From Bog-1198 sp963727045 (GTDB taxonomy: Bacteria > Pseudomonadota > Gammaproteobacteria > Steroidobacterales > Steroidobacteraceae), in the NCBI GenBank assembly GCA_963727045.1, contig CAVSES010000002.1:1984001-2048000 (forward strand): a stretch of 64,000 nucleotides of DNA. Reading direction: 5' to 3'. Shown here piece by piece: positions 42,611 through 51,260 of this stretch. A program made the translations under genes and the position numbers. The notes beneath the pieces are model-generated. The model did not search any database. It saw only the letters and a list, made by a program, of their open reading frames with translations, and was not told where the DNA came from. Position 1 is the stretch's first letter; each line of letters begins with the position of its first letter.

Positions 42611-44140
42611 ATGTCGGGCGAAAAATCGGATGTGAGCAGACGGGAATTCGTGTGCGGGACGGTATCGGGCCTTGCCCTGGCGGGGGCTCCCGCGGCGGTG
42701 CTGGCTGCGGGGTCCGCGAAGAGCGCGGACAAGAGCGCGGTACTTGCGCAGATCCCGAAAATGCACGCGGAGAATCTGAAGCGGCTGCAGGATTGGATCG
42801 CGCTGCCGTCGATTGCGGCGGAGAACCGCAACTATCCGCAGGGTCCCGAGCACATGGCCAAGCTCGCCCAAGATGCCGGGTTTACGGGCGTGAAGCTCAT
42901 CCCCACGTCGGGCAAGCCGGGAGTATTCGGCAAGATCGACGCCGGCGCGCGCACGACGATGGCGATCTATTTCATGTACGACGTGAAGCAGTTCGTGCCC
43001 GCGGAATGGAGTTCGCCTCCGCTCGAGGCGCGGCTGGTGCAAAAGGAAGGCCTCGGCACGGTTTGCATGGGACGCGGCGCCGTGAATCAAAAGGGGCCCG
43101 AGAACTCGTTTCTGAGCGCGCTCATGGCGTTCAAGGCGGCGGGGAGGAAATTGCCGGTGAATCTGGTGCTGGTGTGCGAGGGCGAGGAGGAGATTGCCTC
43201 GCCGAACTTCCATGAGGTGATCGAGAATCCCGAAGTGATGGCCGAGCTCAAGCGATGCGTCGGCGTCTTCATGCCGGAAGCGGCCCAGGATCGCGATGGC
43301 GGGGTGGAGGTCTCCCTGGGCGCGAAGGGCGTGGTGGAACTCGAGCTCATTTCAAGCGGGGAAAGATGGGGCCGTGGCCCGGCGCGCGACGTGCACTCGA
43401 GCCTCGAGGCACAGGTGGATTCACCGAGCTGGCATCTCGTGCAGGCGCTGAACACGCTGGTCGAAAGAGACGGACATACGCCGGCGGTCGAGGGATTCTT
43501 CGACAAAGCGCAACCCTTGACCGCGGCGCAAGAGCGCATGATCGAGGAACACGCGGCAAAAACATCCGAGGCCACGGTCAAGGGGCTGTATGGAGTGCGG
43601 CACTGGGTTCACGACAAGAGCTGGGTGGACTCGTTGAAGCTGCTCGAGTCGCGGCCCACGATCAACATCGAGGGCCTCGTGGCCGGTTACACGGGACCCG
43701 GCGGCAAGACGGTGCTGCCGCACAAGGCCGTGGCCAAGATCGACATGCGCTTGGTGCCCGACATGACCGCGGCCGACACGCTCGCCAAGCTGAAGGCGCA
43801 CCTCGCGAAGCACGGATACGCCGATATCGAAGTCAATATGAGCGGCGGATACGATCCGACCCAAACAGATCCCGACAGCAAGCTGATTCAGACGCAGCTC
43901 GCGACGTACCGCAGGCTCGGGGTGGATCCGCAGCTCTGGCCGCGATCGGCGGGGTCATGGCCGGGCTACGTTTTCACCGGCGCGCCGCTGAAGCTGCCGG
44001 CGGGCCACTTCGGATTGGGCCACGGCACCGGCGCGCACGCCCCGGATGAGTACTACGTGATCGAGTCGACCAATCCCAAGGTGCAGGGATTGGACGGGGC
44101 AGTTGCTTCGTTCGTCGAATACCTGTACGCGATGGGGTAG
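42611..44140 (+). CDS. Exported M20-family peptidase-like protein, altered metal site
   Basis: 509 residues with a Tat-type signal (SRREFVCGTVSGLALAGAP), so it is exported folded to the periplasm. The M20 fold is evident, including the lid/dimerisation insert. CEGEEEIAS (catalytic and ligand Glu) and the late His (GTGAHAPDEYY) are kept. The usual HxD ligand motif reads FMYDVKQ (His to Met), and the usual D-D-K-G motif reads VNQKG (Asp to Asn). Two metal ligands therefore appear substituted, and activity may be changed or single-metal. The spacing to the carbonic-anhydrase-like gene suggests an operon. Confidence 0.82.
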   Translation: MSGEKSDVSRREFVCGTVSGLALAGAPAAVLAAGSAKSADKSAVLAQIPKMHAENLKRLQDWIALPSIAAENRNYPQGPEHMAKLAQDAGFTGVKLIPTSGKPGVFGKIDAGARTTMAIYFMYDVKQFVPAEWSSPPLEARLVQKEGLGTVCMGRGAVNQKGPENSFLSALMAFKAAGRKLPVNLVLVCEGEEEIASPNFHEVIENPEVMAELKRCVGVFMPEAAQDRDGGVEVSLGAKGVVELELISSGERWGRGPARDVHSSLEAQVDSPSWHLVQALNTLVERDGHTPAVEGFFDKAQPLTAAQERMIEEHAAKTSEATVKGLYGVRHWVHDKSWVDSLKLLESRPTINIEGLVAGYTGPGGKTVLPHKAVAKIDMRLVPDMTAADTLAKLKAHLAKHGYADIEVNMSGGYDPTQTDPDSKLIQTQLATYRRLGVDPQLWPRSAGSWPGYVFTGAPLKLPAGHFGLGHGTGAHAPDEYYVIESTNPKVQGLDGAVASFVEYLYAMG

Positions 44141-44184
44141 CAGACTTTCGCGATGGCGTAGCGGTCTGCGGGATCGCCCAGCGA

Positions 44185-44571
44185 TCAGTTGCGGCTGCCG
44201 CACGTGATCGCATCGACGCGGACGTTCACGACTTCGGTCGTGTGCTGGCCTTCGGCCGTGTCGAAGTACTGACGGTCCACGGCGATCGTGCGGGCGGCCC
44301 GCGCCGGCACCGTGTAGCCGACATGTTTGATCTCGGAGCGGGTCGCGCCATCCTGGGTCCTCCAGTCGACCCGGTAGCGGATCATGCCGCTGCAGCCGTC
44401 CGCGCCGCATCGCTCGCCGTTGATGGCGAACGCGATGCGAAACTCGTCCTTGTTCAGCCGCATGACGAGAGGTTCCTGAGTCAACGAAATCGAACGTCCC
44501 GACGGCGAGGCCGCGAGGGTTGCGGCGCTCCACACCGACAACGCAATAAGGGACAGCGGGATCATCTTCAT
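44185..44571 (-). CDS. Exported protein of unknown function
   Basis: 128-residue protein with a clear signal peptide (MKMIPLSLIALSVWSAATLAA). The mature part is beta-rich (LVMRLNKDEFRIAFAING, MIRYRVDWRTQDG) and has three Cys (RCGADGC and ITC). No family is recognised. It is probably periplasmic. It stands alone on the minus strand, convergent with the M20-like gene. The 170-base gap up to the next minus-strand gene shows no other feature. Confidence 0.6.
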   Translation of the reverse strand: MKMIPLSLIALSVWSAATLAASPSGRSISLTQEPLVMRLNKDEFRIAFAINGERCGADGCSGMIRYRVDWRTQDGATRSEIKHVGYTVPARAARTIAVDRQYFDTAEGQHTTEVVNVRVDAITCGSRN

Positions 44572-44741
44572 TCACGGCTCCGGGTTGCACGCATGCGATT
44601 GCATGAGCATGGCCGCAACGGTAGCCGCGCGGCGGCGCGGCGACAAACGATGAAAAATTGCAATCCATGCAAATTCTCTCATGCGTCCAAACACGGCCGC
44701 GGCACGAGAATCGGCGCTTCACGCCCGATAGAGCCCGCTTA

Positions 44742-45140
44742 TCACCGGGCCGGTTTTCTGCCCGGGTTGCCTTCCGACGTGCCGCCGGTCTTGTCCGGTC
44801 GGTCCGCCTTCACCGCGGTTTTCACCTTCGCCGCGCCCTGCTTGGCCGCGGCGGCAACCTCGTGGGCTCCCTGCTTGGTCGCAACAGCGACATGGTGTGC
44901 GACGTCCTTCGCCGCCGCCGCCGCCTTCTGCGCGCCTTCCTTCGCCGCGTCCGCCACGATTTTGGCGTCTCGCTTGACTGCCGTGCCGATGGCCTTGGCG
45001 TCGGTCTTCACCGTCGCCGCGGCGTTGGCGGGAGGATCGTCCGCCGCATGCGCGCAGGCCACGGGAACGGCGCAAAGTCCGAACGAAGCGATGCCGAGGA
45101 ATCCCAAGCCGGCTGCGAGTGCCCGAAGATATGCAGTCAT
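44742..45140 (-). CDS. Exported Ala/Lys-rich helical protein
   Basis: 132-residue protein. It has a signal peptide (MTAYLRALAAGLGFLGIAS...ACAHA), then a low-complexity body of repeated A-A-x-K units such as VKTDAKAIGTAVKRDAK and AATKQGAHEVAAAAKQG. It is highly basic and predicted to be one long amphipathic helix. It looks like a LEA- or histone-H1-like periplasmic protein. The ATG at 45140 has a strong AAGGAG site, so it is likely expressed. It lies 23 bases downstream of the acyl-CoA ligase. Function unknown. Confidence 0.6.
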   Translation of the reverse strand: MTAYLRALAAGLGFLGIASFGLCAVPVACAHAADDPPANAAATVKTDAKAIGTAVKRDAKIVADAAKEGAQKAAAAAKDVAHHVAVATKQGAHEVAAAAKQGAAKVKTAVKADRPDKTGGTSEGNPGRKPAR

Positions 45141-45163
45141 GATTTTGAACTCCTTTGGAGCGG

Positions 45164-46786
45164 CTATTCGAACACGTTGCCGTACTCCTTTCGGAGGAGC
45201 ACTTTCTGCACTTTGCCGGTTCCTCCCAGAGGGAGCGACTCCAGGAAAATGACATCGTCCGGCACGCACAAACGCGCCAATCGTCCCGCCAAAAATTCAA
45301 GGATTTCCTCGCGCTCGAGCAGCCGGCCCTGCTTTCGCACCACGAAGAGGAGCGGTCTTTCCTGCCATTTCGGGTGCTTGACTCCGATGACCGCAGCGGC
45401 CGCCACCGCGGGGTGGGCGACGGCGGCATTTTCCAGATCGATCGAACTGATCCATTCGCCGCCGGTCTTGATGAGGTCCTTGACGCGATCGCGGATCTGC
45501 ATCACGCCATGCGCATCGATGGTCGCAATGTCGCCGGTCGGAAACCAGCCGTCGATGAGCGCCGAGCTGTCGCTCTTGTAGTACTCGCCGACGATCCACT
45601 GTCCGCGCACCATCAGCTCGCCTTGCGACGTACCGTCGCGCGGGAGCCTGGCGCCCCGGTCATCCACCACCTTGAGCTCCACGCCGAACACCGACTTTCC
45701 CTGCTTGGCGAGAACCGAGTGCTTATCCGCCGGCGGCAGCTTCATCTCGCCGGAATCCAAGGTGCATATGCTCGCCACCCCGACGGTCTCGGTCATTCCC
45801 CAGCCATGCCGCACGTCGATCCCGTACCGCTCGCTCAGGGTTGCGATCAACGGGCGCGGCAGGGCGGAGCCGCCCGAGACCAGGCGCCGCAGGGTCGAGA
45901 GGCGCAAATCGTGCTGCTCGAGATGTTGCACCAGCGACAGCCACACCGTGGGCACGCCTGCACTGACGGTGACTTCCTCGGCTTCCATCAGTTCGTACAG
46001 TCCGGCGCCGTCCAGGCGGGGTCCCGGGAGCACGAGCTTCGCTCCTCCGATCAATGCGGCATACGGAATGCACCAGCCGTTGATGTGGAACATGGGCACG
46101 ATCGGCAATATGGTTTCCTTTGGGGATATGCCGAGCACGCCGGGCATGCAGACCACCATTGCGTTGATCACCAACGAACGGTGTGAGATGAGGACCCCCT
46201 TGGGGTTGCCGGTCGTGCCGGAGGTGTAGCAAAGCACGGCGCCGGCGCGCTCGTCGAATTCAGGCCACTCGAATTGCTCGCTTGCCCCGGCTATCAATTC
46301 CTCGTAGCAGCACAGGTTCGGTATGCCCTCGGAGGCGGGCATGTTCGCCGCGTCGCTCAGGGCGACCCAGACCTCGACATTGGGACAGTAGGGGGCAATT
46401 CGCTCGATCAAGGGAGCGAACGTCGCGTCGAACATCAGCACCCGGTCCTCGGCGTGATTGATGATGTATGTCAACTGTTCGGGGTGCAGACGCGGATTGC
46501 ACGTGTGCATCACCATGCCGCTGCCGGAGACCGCGTAATAGGCCTCCAGGTGGCGATGATTATTCCAGGCCAGCGACCCCACCGCGCAGCCCGCATCCAA
46601 TCCCAGGTCGCGCAGGGCGTTCGCGAGTCTGCGGGCGCGGGTTGCGCACTCGGCAAAGGTGTATCGAAAGACCGGCCCATGCGTTTCCCGCGAGGCGATC
46701 TGCATGTCGCCGAATTGCGCCGCGGCATGCTCGATGATGGCCGAAATCAGGAGCGGCCTATCCATCATCAACCCAGGCTGGAGCAT
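45164..46786 (-). CDS. Acyl-CoA synthetase (AMP-forming, FadD-like)
   Basis: 540-residue ANL-superfamily ligase that activates a fatty or aromatic acid with ATP and CoA. Core motifs are present in order: P-loop LCYTSGTTGNPKGVLISHRS, GWGMTETVGV, GWFPTGDIATID, RVKDLIKTGGEW, and the catalytic Lys in GGTGKVQKVLLR. Overall it resembles medium-chain fatty-acyl-CoA synthetases. The ATG at 46786 follows a GGGAGAG site; the frame runs further upstream without better starts. It may be cotranscribed with the GNAT and alcohol dehydrogenase genes upstream. Confidence 0.9.
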   Translation of the reverse strand: MLQPGLMMDRPLLISAIIEHAAAQFGDMQIASRETHGPVFRYTFAECATRARRLANALRDLGLDAGCAVGSLAWNNHRHLEAYYAVSGSGMVMHTCNPRLHPEQLTYIINHAEDRVLMFDATFAPLIERIAPYCPNVEVWVALSDAANMPASEGIPNLCCYEELIAGASEQFEWPEFDERAGAVLCYTSGTTGNPKGVLISHRSLVINAMVVCMPGVLGISPKETILPIVPMFHINGWCIPYAALIGGAKLVLPGPRLDGAGLYELMEAEEVTVSAGVPTVWLSLVQHLEQHDLRLSTLRRLVSGGSALPRPLIATLSERYGIDVRHGWGMTETVGVASICTLDSGEMKLPPADKHSVLAKQGKSVFGVELKVVDDRGARLPRDGTSQGELMVRGQWIVGEYYKSDSSALIDGWFPTGDIATIDAHGVMQIRDRVKDLIKTGGEWISSIDLENAAVAHPAVAAAAVIGVKHPKWQERPLLFVVRKQGRLLEREEILEFLAGRLARLCVPDDVIFLESLPLGGTGKVQKVLLRKEYGNVFE

Positions 46787-46841
46787 CGTTCGAACTCTCC
46801 CTTGCGCATCCGATCGCCGGCGCCCAACGGCGATGCCTGCA

Positions 46842-47315
46842 TTATAAGCCGCAGTGCGGTCGATTCGTCGAAATTGCCTTGTCGAGCAATTCGTAACCCT
46901 CGCGGGGGCGAAAACCGTGCCGGCCGTAGAAAAGGCGCGCGGATTGATTGCCGGCCGCGAGCTGCAACTGCACACGAACCATGCCCCGCGCCGCAAGCTC
47001 GCGCTCGGCGCTCGCCAAAAGCCCTGAGCCCGCTCCCCGGGAGCGCATGTCCCGGGATACGAACAGCTCGTCGATCTCCGCCATCATGCCGCCGTGCTCG
47101 AGGCTGAACATGAAAACGGCCAGCAGGTAGCCGCGCAATCGACCACCATCTTCGGCAACCCAGCAGGCGCCCCGAACGGGATCCGCGAGCATGCCGGCGA
47201 GCAAGATCTCGATGCGTCCCCGATCGAAACCCGCGATGGATTCGAACTCCCAATACCGCTCAACCAATGAAGCCAGGTCTGCGATGTCGTGCAAGGCGGC
47301 GGGTCGGATCAGCAT
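46842..47315 (-). CDS. GNAT-family N-acetyltransferase
   Basis: Small acetyltransferase of about 157 residues. It has a GNAT fold with IRPAALHDIADLASLV at the start, the acetyl-CoA-binding motif FVSRDMRSRGAGSGLL (R-x-x-G-x-G type), and the late ARLFYGRHGFRPREGYE. The substrate is unknown. I chose the ATG at 47315; a TTG at 47339, right after the preceding stop, is an alternative giving 165 residues. It follows the PQQ alcohol dehydrogenase on the same strand. Confidence 0.82.
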   Translation of the reverse strand: MLIRPAALHDIADLASLVERYWEFESIAGFDRGRIEILLAGMLADPVRGACWVAEDGGRLRGYLLAVFMFSLEHGGMMAEIDELFVSRDMRSRGAGSGLLASAERELAARGMVRVQLQLAAGNQSARLFYGRHGFRPREGYELLDKAISTNRPHCGL

Positions 47316-47340
47316 GTGCGGGTCGAACTCCTGCCTCAAT

Positions 47341-49542
47341 TCAATGGTGCGCCGCTTCCTGCGCCCGATACGCCATCCAGGCTTGATCGATCAAGTAGGC
47401 GTGGATGTTATCGACGTCCTGCTCGCTCAAGATGTCGTCGAACCGCTCCATCCCCGAGGGCGCCAGCACTCCCTTCAGCACGATGTCCTTGAATGCGGAG
47501 TGCACACCCGGATTGAGTTTGCGCAGGTCCGGCGTGCTGCTCGGCCCGAGTACGTGGCAGCGCGAACACTCCTCGACGAACTTCAACTCGCCGGCGTCGA
47601 TCTGCGCCTTTCCGGCGTTTTGCACCGGTGGCTCGTCGAACGGCTCCTCCGCGCGCGGCGCCGGGGTGGGCACCGCACCGCCGCCGATTTTGAGAGCGAT
47701 GACGCGGTTGGTGTTCTGATACTTGAGCGCGGCGCTGCTCGGCGGAATCGGGCCCACCGTGATCGCGGCGCCGCCGTATCCCGCCTGAATTGCCACGAAC
47801 TGCTCGCCTCGGACGGAATAGGTCATGGGCGCCGCCATCAGGTGGCTGCCGGTTTTGATCACCTTGAGCACCTTTCCGGTGTCGGCGGCATAGACCCAGA
47901 GTTCGCCGCTGCCACGGCCTTGGAACACCAAATTGCCCGCGGTCGACATTACGCCGCCATCGTAACCGCGGATGCCCGAGGACGTCTCGTGCTCCCAGAC
48001 CGTTTTCTGCGCAACCGGATCCCAGGCGCGCAACAGTTCGCGCACCGGCTTCACCTTGCGGGTCGCCTTGACCGCCTGCAGGTCCGGTACCGGACCGTAC
48101 AGCTTCTTCAAAGCGGCGGCATCATACGTGTCGTCGGGGAAAATACCCTGCACGGTGAAGAAGCCGTCGAGGTACTTCATGGTGCCGCCGTTATGCAGCA
48201 TGTCGATCCATACGGCGGACATGTCGATGACGGGGATGTAGACCAGGTGCGTTTGCGCGCTGTAGGACATGGGATTCCAGGTGTGCGCGCCGGCCCAGGA
48301 GGGATACACGTTCTTCGGCGAGGAATACCAATCGGCTTCGCCGGTCAAGACCGGCCGACCCGTGTTCAGGTCGATGTGGGAGGCCCAGTTCACGTAGGCA
48401 TAGTTCTTTGCGGCGAGCAGTTTGCCGGTCTTGCGATCGAGAACGTAGAAGAAGCCGTTCTTCGACGCCTGCATGATGACGGGGTGGGCAGTACCGTCGA
48501 ATTGCATGTCGGCGAGAATCAGTTTCTGAACCGAGTCGTAATCCCAACTGTCGCGCGGCGTCGTCTGGTAGTACCACGCCATGCGCCCCGTGGTTGCGTC
48601 GACCGCGACGATGGAGGCGGCGAACAGGCTGTCGAGCTTGGCCGGCCCCAGTTGACGCAGATCATAGGGCGCCGCATTGGCGGTGCCGAAGTAGACGAGG
48701 TTCAGGGAGGGATCGTACGCAAATCCGTCCCACGCCGTTCCCCCGCCGTGCTGATCCGCCTTGCGATGCGGATCCCAGGTCTTGTCCGCCAGCGCCAATT
48801 CCGGATTCTCGTACGGCTGACCCACGGCGGGCGGCACCGTGTAGAAGCGCCATTTGAACTCGCCGGTCTGCAGATCGTAGGCTGCAACGTAGCCGCGCAC
48901 GGCGGTGTGGCCCATGTCGGCGCCCCCGTTTCCGATCACGACCACCTTGCCGGCGATTTGCGGCGCGCCCGTGCTGGAGTAGGGCAGGTTGTGATCGGTG
49001 ATGGTGTCGGCTTCCCAGATCTTCTTGCCCGTCGCCGCATTCAAAGCGTGCAGGCGCCCGTCGGTCGAGGCCACGTAGACCCTGCCCTTCCACACCGCCA
49101 CACCGCGGTTGACCAGGTCGCAGCAGGGATGTCTGCCGGTGAAGTAGTCGGGTTTCGGGTCATAGCGCCACAGTTCCCTACCCGTGGCCGCATCGATCGC
49201 ATAGACATAACCCCAGGTACCCGAGGTGTACATGATTCCGTCGACGACGATGGGGGTGGCTTCCTGGCCGCGCATCGGACTTCCCAGATCGTACTGCCAC
49301 GCAAAGCCGAGTTGCGCGGCGTTCCTCTGGTCGATGCCCGCCAGAGGGGAGTAGTAGGTCCCGTCCTTGTCGCGCCCGGCGGTGAACCAGTTCTGCGGTT
49401 CCTTGTCGGCGCCGAGCAGTCGCGCGGCATCGACGTTGCCGGGTATTTGAGGCGCTGCCGCAGCGAGTGCGGCGCTGCCAGAGAAGATCAGTGCGGCGCG
49501 AATGCAGGCGCGGGCGAAAAGTGTGCATCTCGGCAAGGTCAT
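47341..49542 (-). CDS. PQQ-dependent quinohemoprotein alcohol dehydrogenase
   Basis: 733-residue periplasmic enzyme with a signal peptide (ending LAAAAP) and an eight-bladed PQQ propeller. The vicinal disulfide is HPCCDLVNRG, the active-site Asp is in TPRDSWDYDS, and tryptophan-docking repeats such as DAATGRELWRYD are present. A C-terminal cytochrome c domain carries CSRCH and a distal Met (SGMERF). It oxidises a primary alcohol and passes electrons via heme c to the respiratory chain. It is not a methanol dehydrogenase by this fused-heme layout. It is divergent from the N-methylglutamate operon, with 189 bases between. Confidence 0.92.
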   Translation of the reverse strand: MTLPRCTLFARACIRAALIFSGSAALAAAAPQIPGNVDAARLLGADKEPQNWFTAGRDKDGTYYSPLAGIDQRNAAQLGFAWQYDLGSPMRGQEATPIVVDGIMYTSGTWGYVYAIDAATGRELWRYDPKPDYFTGRHPCCDLVNRGVAVWKGRVYVASTDGRLHALNAATGKKIWEADTITDHNLPYSSTGAPQIAGKVVVIGNGGADMGHTAVRGYVAAYDLQTGEFKWRFYTVPPAVGQPYENPELALADKTWDPHRKADQHGGGTAWDGFAYDPSLNLVYFGTANAAPYDLRQLGPAKLDSLFAASIVAVDATTGRMAWYYQTTPRDSWDYDSVQKLILADMQFDGTAHPVIMQASKNGFFYVLDRKTGKLLAAKNYAYVNWASHIDLNTGRPVLTGEADWYSSPKNVYPSWAGAHTWNPMSYSAQTHLVYIPVIDMSAVWIDMLHNGGTMKYLDGFFTVQGIFPDDTYDAAALKKLYGPVPDLQAVKATRKVKPVRELLRAWDPVAQKTVWEHETSSGIRGYDGGVMSTAGNLVFQGRGSGELWVYAADTGKVLKVIKTGSHLMAAPMTYSVRGEQFVAIQAGYGGAAITVGPIPPSSAALKYQNTNRVIALKIGGGAVPTPAPRAEEPFDEPPVQNAGKAQIDAGELKFVEECSRCHVLGPSSTPDLRKLNPGVHSAFKDIVLKGVLAPSGMERFDDILSEQDVDNIHAYLIDQAWMAYRAQEAAHH

Positions 49543-49620
49543 TTACTCCTGCAGGGCGGTTGAAAGCTTAGAGTTCCAGGGCGGACGGAACGGTACCATG
49601 CAGTTCCGGGCGGCGCGGGG

Positions 49621-49671
49621 TTGCGCAATACGCAAATGATTTGCTCCACAGTTAAATTTCGTGTTTATATT
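49621..49671 (+). promoter_or_regulatory. Candidate operator/promoter of the methylglutamate operon
   Basis: Two overlapping inverted repeats lie here: TTGCG-CAATA-CGCAA (49621-49635) and GCAAATGATTTGC (49632-49644). The second shares the pattern GCAAAT-N3-TTGC, 10 of 13 bases, with the palindrome in front of tmd. A TATATT (49666-49671) lies 19 bases after TTGCTC as a possible -10. mgdA begins 60 bases further. The remaining divergent sequence toward the alcohol dehydrogenase shows nothing else. Confidence 0.5.
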
Positions 49672-49731
49672 CGCACATGGTAGCGTCCCCGATAATCTTG
49701 TGTCGCGTCGGCGAATTCCGCTGAAATCCGC

Positions 49732-50973
49732 ATGCCTTATCGCCTACTTCGTTTCGGCCTGTCGAGCAAGCATCCGGAGCCGCGCATGTTCACGCGGCAC
49801 GATTCGCTCAAGAGGGGTTACGACGTGGTCATCATCGGCGCAGGCGGCCATGGGCTGGCGGCCGCGTACTACCTCGCGCGGGACCACGGAACCCGCAACG
49901 TGGCGGTGCTCGAGAAGGGCTATATCGGGGGCGGCAATACCGGCCGCAACACAACGATCATTCGTTCGAATTATCTCACCCCGGACGGGGTGAGATTCTA
50001 CGACGAAAGCGTGCGGCTCTGGCAGGACCTCGGCACCGATTTCGATCTGAACCTATTCTATTCCACGCGCGGCCACTACACGCTCGCGCACACGGACTCG
50101 GCGATGCGCACCATGCGTTGGCGGGCGGAGGTCAACAAACATTTTGGCGTGCGCTCCGAAGCGGTCGATGCAGCGTTCGTCAAACGCGGCATTCCGTCGA
50201 TCGACATGAGCTGCGGAGGCCACGCGCCGATTCTGGGCGCCTTGTTTCACGAGCCGGGCGCCATAGCGCGCCATGACGCCGTGGCGTGGGGATACGGAAG
50301 GGGCGCGGACCGGCGCGGGGTGGAAATCCACCAACAAACGGAGGTTACCGGCATTCGATTGCAGGGAGGCCGCGTGGTCGGCGTCGACACGACCCGCGGG
50401 CCCATCGCCACCTCCAAGGTGCTGTGCGCGGTGGCCGGATTCACGCCGCGGATACTCGACATGGTGGAACTGCGCACGCCGATCTACGTGCATCCTCTGC
50501 AGGCCATGGTTTCCGAGCCCGTGAAACCCTGGCTCGATCCCATCATCGTGTCGGGGTCGCTGCATGTGTATGTGTCGCAGACCGCCCGCGGCGAGCTGGT
50601 CATGGGCGCGTCCTTGGATCCCTACGAATTGCATGCCACGCGTCCGACGCTGGACTTCGTCGAGGGTCTGGCCTCGCACATGCTGGACATGTTTCCGTTC
50701 CTGAGCGAGGTCAAGGTCAATCGCCAATGGGCGGGGCTCGCGGACATGACGCCGGATTTCGCGCCCATCATGGGCGTGACGCCGGTCGAGGGCTTTTATA
50801 TCGATGCGGGATGGGGCACCTGGGGCTTCAAAGCGACGCCCGTGTGCGGCAAGACCATGAGCCATACGGTGGCCACGGGGCGCAATCATCCGCTGATCGA
50901 GGGCTTCACCTTCGATCGCTTCGCGCGCTATGAGCTCACCGGGGAGAAGGGCGCGGCGTCGGTGGGCCACTGA
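49732..50973 (+). CDS. mgdA: N-methylglutamate dehydrogenase subunit A (SoxB-like)
   Basis: 413-residue FAD/FMN subunit homologous to the beta subunit of heterotetrameric sarcosine oxidase. It has an N-terminal dinucleotide fold (DVVIIGAGGHGLAAAYYLA) and GNTGRNTTIIRSNYLTPDG. ARHDAVAWGYGRG contains the His that probably holds covalent FMN by analogy with SoxB. GWGTWGFKATPVCGK sits near the C-terminus. It catalyses oxidation of N-methylglutamate to glutamate plus a C1 unit together with mgdB-D. It is the first gene of the operon, overlapping mgdB by one base (TGATG). The downstream gmaS/mgs genes favour methylglutamate over sarcosine as substrate. Confidence 0.9.
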   Translation: MPYRLLRFGLSSKHPEPRMFTRHDSLKRGYDVVIIGAGGHGLAAAYYLARDHGTRNVAVLEKGYIGGGNTGRNTTIIRSNYLTPDGVRFYDESVRLWQDLGTDFDLNLFYSTRGHYTLAHTDSAMRTMRWRAEVNKHFGVRSEAVDAAFVKRGIPSIDMSCGGHAPILGALFHEPGAIARHDAVAWGYGRGADRRGVEIHQQTEVTGIRLQGGRVVGVDTTRGPIATSKVLCAVAGFTPRILDMVELRTPIYVHPLQAMVSEPVKPWLDPIIVSGSLHVYVSQTARGELVMGASLDPYELHATRPTLDFVEGLASHMLDMFPFLSEVKVNRQWAGLADMTPDFAPIMGVTPVEGFYIDAGWGTWGFKATPVCGKTMSHTVATGRNHPLIEGFTFDRFARYELTGEKGAASVGH

Positions 50974-51260
50974 TGAAAATCCTGGCGTGTCCGCTGAATG
51001 GCCCGCGGCCGGTGTCGGAATTCGCGTACGGCGGCGAGATCCGCCGCAGTCCTGACCCCGCCACGTGCAGCGATGCGCAGTGGAGCGACTATGTGTTCAA
51101 CCGCACCGGGTCACCGGGCGCCAAATACGAATGGTGGTGTCACATCGCCTCGGGTTACTGGTTCATCGTCTTGCGCGATACGGCTCGCGACGTGGTTCTC
51201 GGCACGTTTCCCGCGGAGGCGGTGCGGACGGGGCTGCCGGTGCCGGAAGTTGCGCCATGA
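50973..51260 (+). CDS. mgdB: N-methylglutamate dehydrogenase subunit B (SoxD-like)
   Basis: 95-residue delta-type subunit with the conserved start KILACPLNGPRPVSEFAYGG and YEWWCHIASGYWFIVLRDTA. In sarcosine oxidase the delta subunit binds zinc through three Cys and one His. Here the first pair is CPLNG rather than C-x-x-C, so one ligand may be missing. It is translationally coupled on both sides (TGATG and ATGA overlaps). Confidence 0.9.
   Translation: MKILACPLNGPRPVSEFAYGGEIRRSPDPATCSDAQWSDYVFNRTGSPGAKYEWWCHIASGYWFIVLRDTARDVVLGTFPAEAVRTGLPVPEVAP

Noticed and set aside
47341..49542. Methanol dehydrogenase (MxaF/XoxF)
   Set aside because: A fused C-terminal cytochrome c domain and the overall length fit quinohemoprotein alcohol dehydrogenase instead.
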